In this document: positions 59,324 to 64,000 of the stretch, piece by piece
Numbering within the stretch: position 1 is the first letter of the stretch
How the letters are laid out: every line of letters begins with the position of its first letter
NCBI GenBank assembly: GCA_025435555.1
Contig: JAIWWG010000011.1
Location: 248,001-312,000, forward strand
DNA: 64,000 nucleotides
Source of the DNA: Chytriomyces cf. hyalinus JEL632
Taxonomy: Eukaryota > Chytridiomycota > Chytridiomycetes > Chytridiales > Chytriomycetaceae
Direction of reading: 5' to 3'
The notes under the pieces: model-generated
What the model was told of the DNA's origin: nothing
Database searches by the model: none
The model's input: only the letters and a program-made list of their open reading frames with translations
Made by a program: the position numbers and the translations under genes

Positions 59324-60486
59324 AGGATGTGGAACGAGGGTAAAATTAGTCCGGCACGGGTGGCCTCCTCTAAGGTCTTGGGGTTGGGGGGGTGTCCGTG
59401 GTTCGGCGCTAAAACCGAGGTCCCAGAAATTGTTTTGCCGGATATTTTACTTGGAGCAGCATTTTATGAAAAATCTGCGGATTGTGACTGGTGACCTGCG
59501 AAGGAAACACAACCGCACACAAAGGCAAGCGTTACAGGTTTTTCAGTGCAATTTATTTATCTATATACACGTACCGTACCGTACCCTTCGTTCCAGGCCG
59601 TTATTTTTTTCACAAGCAAGGCATCAGCCCGCACAAACCATACAGCCACCCTTACGAGTGTTTCGCTACCACTTGTTCAGCTCTGACAAAACCCGGCTCC
59701 ATTCAGTACAGTCCAAAATTATTATTTTTTTGATGTTCTACAGGTTGCCTGGGAACGAGTCGAAAATACTTGCCAGAAAATAGAGTCGAGATGGATGTTG
59801 CAAAAAAAGAAGGCAATTCAGAAGATACCGCTGAAGGTGGCATAAGAGTGAACGTGGCAAAGCAATGAGTGAGAGCGTGAGTATCGATTGGAGAGAATGA
59901 AAGAATACTGCAACATGACTTCTTGACCCGTCCCCGAACAGACAACAACAACATGCGTTGTCACAGACAAGAAACAGATCAGATCTGTGCATATCTATCT
60001 GTATGCAGTTAACTGTTCTGTTACATTCACCAAAGGGATGAATGATCGCATATGGTATATGGGTATAAACTTCATTTGCATACTTGCTTTTTTTCCTTCT
60101 TGCACTCTCGACACGACACTTAGCATGAATGTTCTCTGTGAATTCGCAACCAGTGTTAGTATTCTCTGTGAAAAATAAAACCATCATCTTTCGTTGTCAG
60201 ACAGAACCAACCAGGATTTATGTTAATAAAATTTTATGCAAAAAAATTGCTGTTTAATTCGGTTGGGTCCTTCAAAATCAAAACAAACGGTTCCCATCCA
60301 TCCATCCATCCATCCATTCAATGCAAACAGAATAAGAAATATCGTCTATCAGATTCGTATTGGCCTGCTATTGAAGTGCTCTGAAAATCGCGCTTTTCGA
60401 AAGCTAGCGCCAGCAGAGAATCCAAACAAGTTGGATACTGCACTCTGCGGGTATTACTGCAAACAGTATGTTCTTTGTTATGGCGT
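59324..60486. other. Intergenic stretch between the velvet genes
   Basis: No gene is supported. Small repeats occur: GTACC units at about 59570-59585 and CCAT units at 60296-60315. The left end holds the upstream region of velvet copy 1. Confidence 0.4.
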
Positions 60487-60645
60487 TCAATCGCCCGGGT
60501 TCTCGCCAGTTTGCCGCTGTCGGACACTGACGCCTTGTTTGGCAAACAAGCGACTCAGTGCCGTTGTTTCGAGGATTCCCGGGAATGACTTTGGAGTGTA
60601 AACCGTGAATACGTCGCTGCATGTGCTCGCGATCGGTGTCATCTT
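60487..60645 (-). pseudogene. Orphaned last exon of velvet copy 2
   Basis: The minus strand encodes TGAKMTPIASTCSDVFTVYT, then PKSFPGILETTALSRLFAKQ and a stop at 60487, clearly the counterpart of copy 1's last exon. Just before it, copy 1 has TTCTAG/GACCGG, whereas here the sequence is CGACCG/AACCGG, with no AG in the preceding 140 nt of the would-be intron. The exon may be skipped, or spliced by a non-canonical acceptor. Confidence 0.65.
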
Positions 60646-60784
60646 GGCACCGGTTCGGTCGAGAGAGTTTTAGTGATTCCCCAATGCAGGTGGGAGGGAA
60701 TTTCCATGAGAGATTGCGCAACAGGAGGAATAGTAAGAAGAGTCAGTGACGGACGCGAATAAATTAAAGGTGCGCGAGATTGTC

Positions 60785-61524
60785 TCACATGTTCATCACA
60801 AACAATTCAAACTTCAGCCGATAAACACCGCTTGACCGCACTGACAAGTCATGAAACACGAAAAAGCTTCCAACAACTCCATCCAGGTCTTTAAGCCTTG
60901 TGCAAGTCGCAGCGAGGCCTCCCCACAAAACTCTGCCCGAGTCGTAGCCTTCAGTCAACTCGACTTTATACTGACTCTGGGAAGAACTGGAAGCGTTGTC
61001 CGCTATGTACTTTAAAGAAGCGCCGTTAAAGTATTTTTCCGTCACGGATACGTCTTTGGTTAAGTTTCTGAAGTTTGGTTACGTTGTTGGGATAAGTCAT
61101 TGTGCTTTGAACTCAAGCTTCGGGGGGCCGACGTATACTCACTCTGACCAAATGGAAACAGAGAGTATATACAAGTTGGTGGACCCCACGTCGCCGCCAG
61201 TCAGCTTCAAACTGTGATCCGAAGTAGAGTTCAGTTGCGCAAAATAAAAAAAATAATGACGTGTGGGGAATGAGAAGTCTACTTGCATGGGTGGAGGATC
61301 GATGAGGCGCCTGCGACATTAAATCAGTGAGCTTTCATATCTGGCTGCTAGTGTGAGAAGCGTGAAGGAGCTTACTTGTCTGCTGAAGCAAAGCCACACA
61401 TTCTGGCCCTGAGGGGTTGTTGAACCACATCTATGGAGACCACCTTAGCAAAAAATATGGCGTAAAGTCAGACAAGTGCTGCCTTCGACCAGAAGCCGCT
61501 GCAACTTACTGGGACAGTGAGCAT
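60785..61524 (-). CDS. Velvet-domain regulator, copy 2, apparently truncated
   Basis: Five exons (61524-61510, 61443-61376, 61310-61287, 61211-61143, 61067-60785; introns 66, 65, 75 and 75 nt) give 152 aa ending FELFVMNM. Three internal exons have exactly the lengths of copy 1 (68, 24 and 69 nt). Motifs: VSIDVVQQPLRARMCGF, KRLIDPPPILKLTGGD, NLYILSVSIWSENLTKDV, GGLAATCTRLKDLDGVVGSF, FVFHDLSVRSSGVYRLKFEL. The intron after the 24-nt exon uses a GC donor (ATGCAAGT). Copy 1 continues into a last velvet exon here. In copy 2 the donor (ATGTGAGAC) exists but no AG is found at the matching acceptor, so I end the frame at TGA 60785. The 5-residue N-terminus is uncertain. Confidence 0.75.
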
Positions 61525-61708
61525 CCCCCGAGAATGTTGCAGTTTACGAAGGGGGTCTGCTCGGCGTGTTTCCCCAATGTCGTGGTACGGTTTTCCAACG
61601 GATCCTCTTCAGTCGCTGGGGGTCTTTGTTCCTGCGAGAGTGCGCTACGCACTTGGATAAAAAATTGTCCTTGATTTTTCTGGAACGAGCGAGTTTTATT
61701 GAACTGCT

Positions 61709-62225
61709 CTACTCTTGGACAGCACACGAAAACTCCCTGTTACCTCCTGTATCTTCATTCTCACAAACATGCAGCACCTTATCCACTACATAGAAGCAAA
61801 AATCAACTTGATCAGGCTTCAACCGTGCAGTCTGCTGCTCCTCAGTCAACTTTGACGAAAACCCGTTCGAAGGAGATCGTCTCTGAATTCCATTTGTTGG
61901 TTCTGGCGCCGCATCACCATTGGTCCCACCACCCCCCCTCGCGCCACCAATCACTGGCGCAAAATCAATACACGCGTATTCATCCCACTGGTCTCCCCAC
62001 AAACGAAGACTCGAAAGGGTTCGATTCTTGTGTGCAATCACATCGGCGAGTTGTGGCAGTCCCTTTCTTGCGATACGGTTGTGGTCAACATACAAAGTCG
62101 TGAGGATTTGTGCAGCACCTGAGTTTAAGGTGTGTCAAGAACATTTGCTTGTATAGGGATTGGCACAGAGCGACGCCGCCGTCTCGCGTTATTTTGTTGC
62201 TATTTTTGGGTTCGATGGTTGTTCA
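61709..62225 (-). pseudogene. Leucine-rich-repeat protein relic
   Basis: Minus-strand pieces of a ribonuclease-inhibitor-type LRR protein: NSNKITRDGGVALCQSLYKQ and MFLTHLKL (about 62215-62130), then in another frame AAQILTTLYVDHNRIARKGL, PQLADVIAHKNRTLSSLRLW (about 62117-61995) and a polar tail to a stop at 61709. The two parts are in different frames; the second could start as an exon after the AAACTCAG acceptor, but then the first repeat would be left out. The upstream repeats are missing. I read it as the 3' end of a truncated LRR gene. Confidence 0.5.
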
Positions 62226-62319
62226 TAAAATGAAGGCATGTTTTAGAACAACCTTCCAAGACGAGCTCAAAAAGGACAGTTTTCACCATCGAAAATCCAG
62301 TCGCGCGATTTTACGGTTA

Positions 62320-62521
62320 TTCAACACGGCACGAGCAAGAGACTCTGTAACCATGAAACAAAGTATGGGTTGTTGATTGACGAGCCTGGAGCAGTGATTT
62401 TGCAAACGTTTGGATTTAACGCGCATTTTGGAAGGATGTGATTGTGCTGGCGGGAATGAATGTCGGGTTTTTGGTGCTTGGTGGGTTGTGGCTGCAACCT
62501 TTTGTCAGGGAGAGGAAATGA
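62320..62521 (+). pseudogene. Possible 3' relic of an ABCG-type transporter
   Basis: The plus strand encodes YGLLIDEPGAVILQTFGFNA (about 62369-62430), then in another frame KDVIVLAGMNVGFLVLGGLW followed by LQPFVRERK and TGA at 62519-62521. This resembles the last extracellular loop, final helix and end of ABCG half transporters (a VLxxxGF stretch, then a helix ending in basic residues). The two pieces are out of frame and nothing recognisable lies upstream. Low confidence. Confidence 0.3.
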
Positions 62522-62671
62522 TGTTTATTTTTCAATCTTTTTTAGCTGGTGGGTCGATAGATGAGGGGAACATTCTTTTTGGAATATCATTTGTTTTGGA
62601 TATGATGTGAGTCAAGTTTATGTATGATATTGCAACTTCTATGCGGTAACGACAAAGAAGGTTCGACTAAA

Positions 62672-63524
62672 CTACTTATGAAGAGAAAGCTTCCGCACCT
62701 CATCTTTCAAACCCGAATACGCGATATCTTCGCTGTCCTTGAGCCTCACAAGCTTCACTTTCATCACCAGACACGCCATACGCATCAGCCACAAAAGAAT
62801 CTGCGTCAAGAACGCAAACACAACATGCGCAACACCGCCTGGCGCATCACTCGAGAAAATATTGGTGAGAATGAAACAAGCAACGCCAGAAATGCCAATT
62901 GAGTTTGCAAGCAGGCTATCGCGCAATAATCACCAACGCTGGGTTCACGGCAATGTCAGACTGCATGGCGCGAATCTGTTTCGCAAACACGCAGATAAAC
63001 ACGAGGTCGGTGTCCATGGTGAAGAATGTCGTTGCGAGGGTGCTGTACGGGATGATACTTTTTGGGAGAGGGTGGAAGCAAGAGACGATAAACAGGCTCC
63101 CTGGAACAAGAACTAGAAGCGGTGTCGAATGCACCGCCAAACGCATAGCTAGTGCAGCTTGAGGGGAGACGCGGCTTCGTATGATGGGTCGCGAGCGGAA
63201 GTAGGCAAAGTGGACGTACAACGATTGGCCGATGCCAAAGAACAGAACTGCAAGGGCCTGGTAAATACTCGGCTGAACAAAGTAGTAGTAGTTGCTCAGT
63301 GCAATGAGCATCGCGTGGAAGAACTCGCAGAGAAGCATAGAGATCAGGAGCGCGTTCATCAACAGGGATTGAGAAGTGTACGGCCTTTGCTGGTATTCGA
63401 CCCTGACGGCAAAGTAGATTAAGAACACGACCGCTGCCAAAGATAAGCTTGATAGAATTGCCGGTACAAGCAAGTGGAGCTGGTGGAGCGTTTCATTCAC
63501 TGAAGTCAGTTGGTGATCTTCCAT
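62672..63524 (-). CDS. Second-family seven-helix membrane protein, frame interrupted
   Basis: From MEDHQLTSVNETLH at 63524 the minus strand encodes an N-terminal outside segment with an NxT sequon and seven hydrophobic helices: PAILSSLSLAAVVFLIYFAV, LLMNALLISMLLCEFFHAML, IYQALAVLFFGIGQSLYVHF, LVLVPGSLFIVSC, then TFFTMDTDLVFICVFAKQIR. After VNPALVIIAR the frame closes at about 62925. One base over, it continues with DSLLANSIGISGVACFILTN, HVVFAFLTQILLWLMRM and a tail KLVRLKDSEDIAYSGL to 62672. No intron fits, so one base seems lost, by mutation or sequencing error. The neighbouring copy at the window edge has the same C-terminal block. It is not related by eye to the array at 33-43 kb. No named receptor class. 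Confidence 0.6.
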
Positions 63525-63778
63525 CTTGAAGTTTAACGGTGGGGATTTACATAGGTCCTCACTCTCGCGCTGCGAGGCGCCAAAACACAACCCAAATTAA
63601 ATTAAATTCCCTCCTTGGTTTTGCTGCAGCAGTTTACTCGCAGTCATAGAATCCAACTGCCCATGTGCCATGATTTTGAATCCCAGTCCTCGGGGTGCAA
63701 TTTGCAGCGGCACACACATTAAGGAAATTCTCAATTAATTATCGTACTTTGATTCGGAATGCGAGCCAAGTTTACTGT

Positions 63779-64000
63779 TTATTTTTGTTGGTTATTCTTG
63801 AAGTGAGTGTCGTCTGCCAAGCCCGAATACACGATCTCCTCACTGTCCTTGAGCCTCACAAGTTTCACCTTCATCACCAAACACACCATACACATTGACC
63901 ACACAAGAATCTGCGTCAAAAACGCACACACAATATGCCCAACACCGCCTGGCTTTGCGTTGGAGAAAATGTTTGAGAAAATAAAACAAATGATGCCAAC
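63779..64000 (-). CDS. Second-family seven-helix protein, tandem paralogue cut by the window
   Basis: The last 73 codons of a paralogue of the preceding gene: VGIICFIFSNIFSNAKPGGV, GHIVCAFLTQILVWSMCMVC, then KVKLVRLKDSEEIVYSGL and a polar end DDTHFKNNQQK with TAA at 63779. It matches the C-terminal block at 62672-62900 closely. The rest of the gene lies outside the window. Together they show a second tandem family of seven-helix proteins on the same strand. Confidence 0.7.
   Translation of the reverse strand, partial: VGIICFIFSNIFSNAKPGGVGHIVCAFLTQILVWSMCMVCLVMKVKLVRLKDSEEIVYSGLADDTHFKNNQQK

Overview
The window reads as nuclear DNA of a filamentous or zoosporic fungus, most likely a chytrid (Chytridiomycota); the lineage is inferred. 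Genes are cut by many short GT-AG introns (about 44-93 nt, one of 206 nt), lie on both strands and are closely packed. The recognisable set is fungal: velvet-domain regulators, a suicide-type THI4 thiazole synthase, a PL3 pectate lyase, an OPT peptide transporter, a carboxypeptidase S-type M20 peptidase, an HSF/response-regulator factor and an FSH1-type hydrolase. A double-Cache sensor and lineage-expanded seven-helix membrane proteins are what I would expect of a zoosporic fungus. Gene models were spliced by hand; for most of them the exon lengths sum to a multiple of three.

Layout. 0-11 kb: uptake and secretion genes on the plus strand (OPT transporter, SulP sulfate permease, pectate lyase, M20 peptidase), with a 5'-truncated SDR dehydrogenase whose lost end coincides with a copy of a small-gene family. 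11-19 kb: a gene-poor island with two unrecognised families of tiny Ser/Thr-rich proteins (family A, 55-58 aa; family B, 72-73 aa) in intact and decayed copies on both strands, with duplicated promoters that include a heat-shock-element match, plus a small Cys-rich membrane protein and minisatellites. 19-29 kb: THI4, tRNA-Asp, a cytochrome b561 protein, a large Hos4-like ankyrin protein, and divergent mitochondrial uL6m and PAM17. 29.9-31.3 kb: a solo LTR with a 5-bp target-site duplication, 8 bp before tRNA-Val. 31.4-33.5 kb: a decayed PTEN phosphatase gene.

33.5-43.2 kb: a receptor-like neighbourhood. It has three tandem paralogues of an unrecognised seven-helix protein, a fourth diverged one beyond, a pair of VWFA proteins (one broken by an internal deletion) and a double-Cache sensor protein with an 11-nt micro-exon. 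One seven-helix paralogue has cleanly lost every intron its relatives share. 43.5-58 kb: housekeeping and signalling genes (Dus1-like tRNA dihydrouridine synthase, a decayed lipase, a divergent G-alpha subunit, FSH hydrolase, MARK/Par-1 kinase, HSF-REC factor, aspartate aminotransferase, METTL18-like histidine methyltransferase). 58-64 kb: two tandem velvet genes with the same exon lengths (the second lacks a usable splice acceptor for its last exon), LRR and ABCG-like relics, and a second seven-helix family that runs off the window.

Several paralogue groups show birth and decay side by side. The strongest candidates for undescribed biology are the A/B small-protein island and the seven-helix receptor-like array with its adjoining Cache and VWFA genes.
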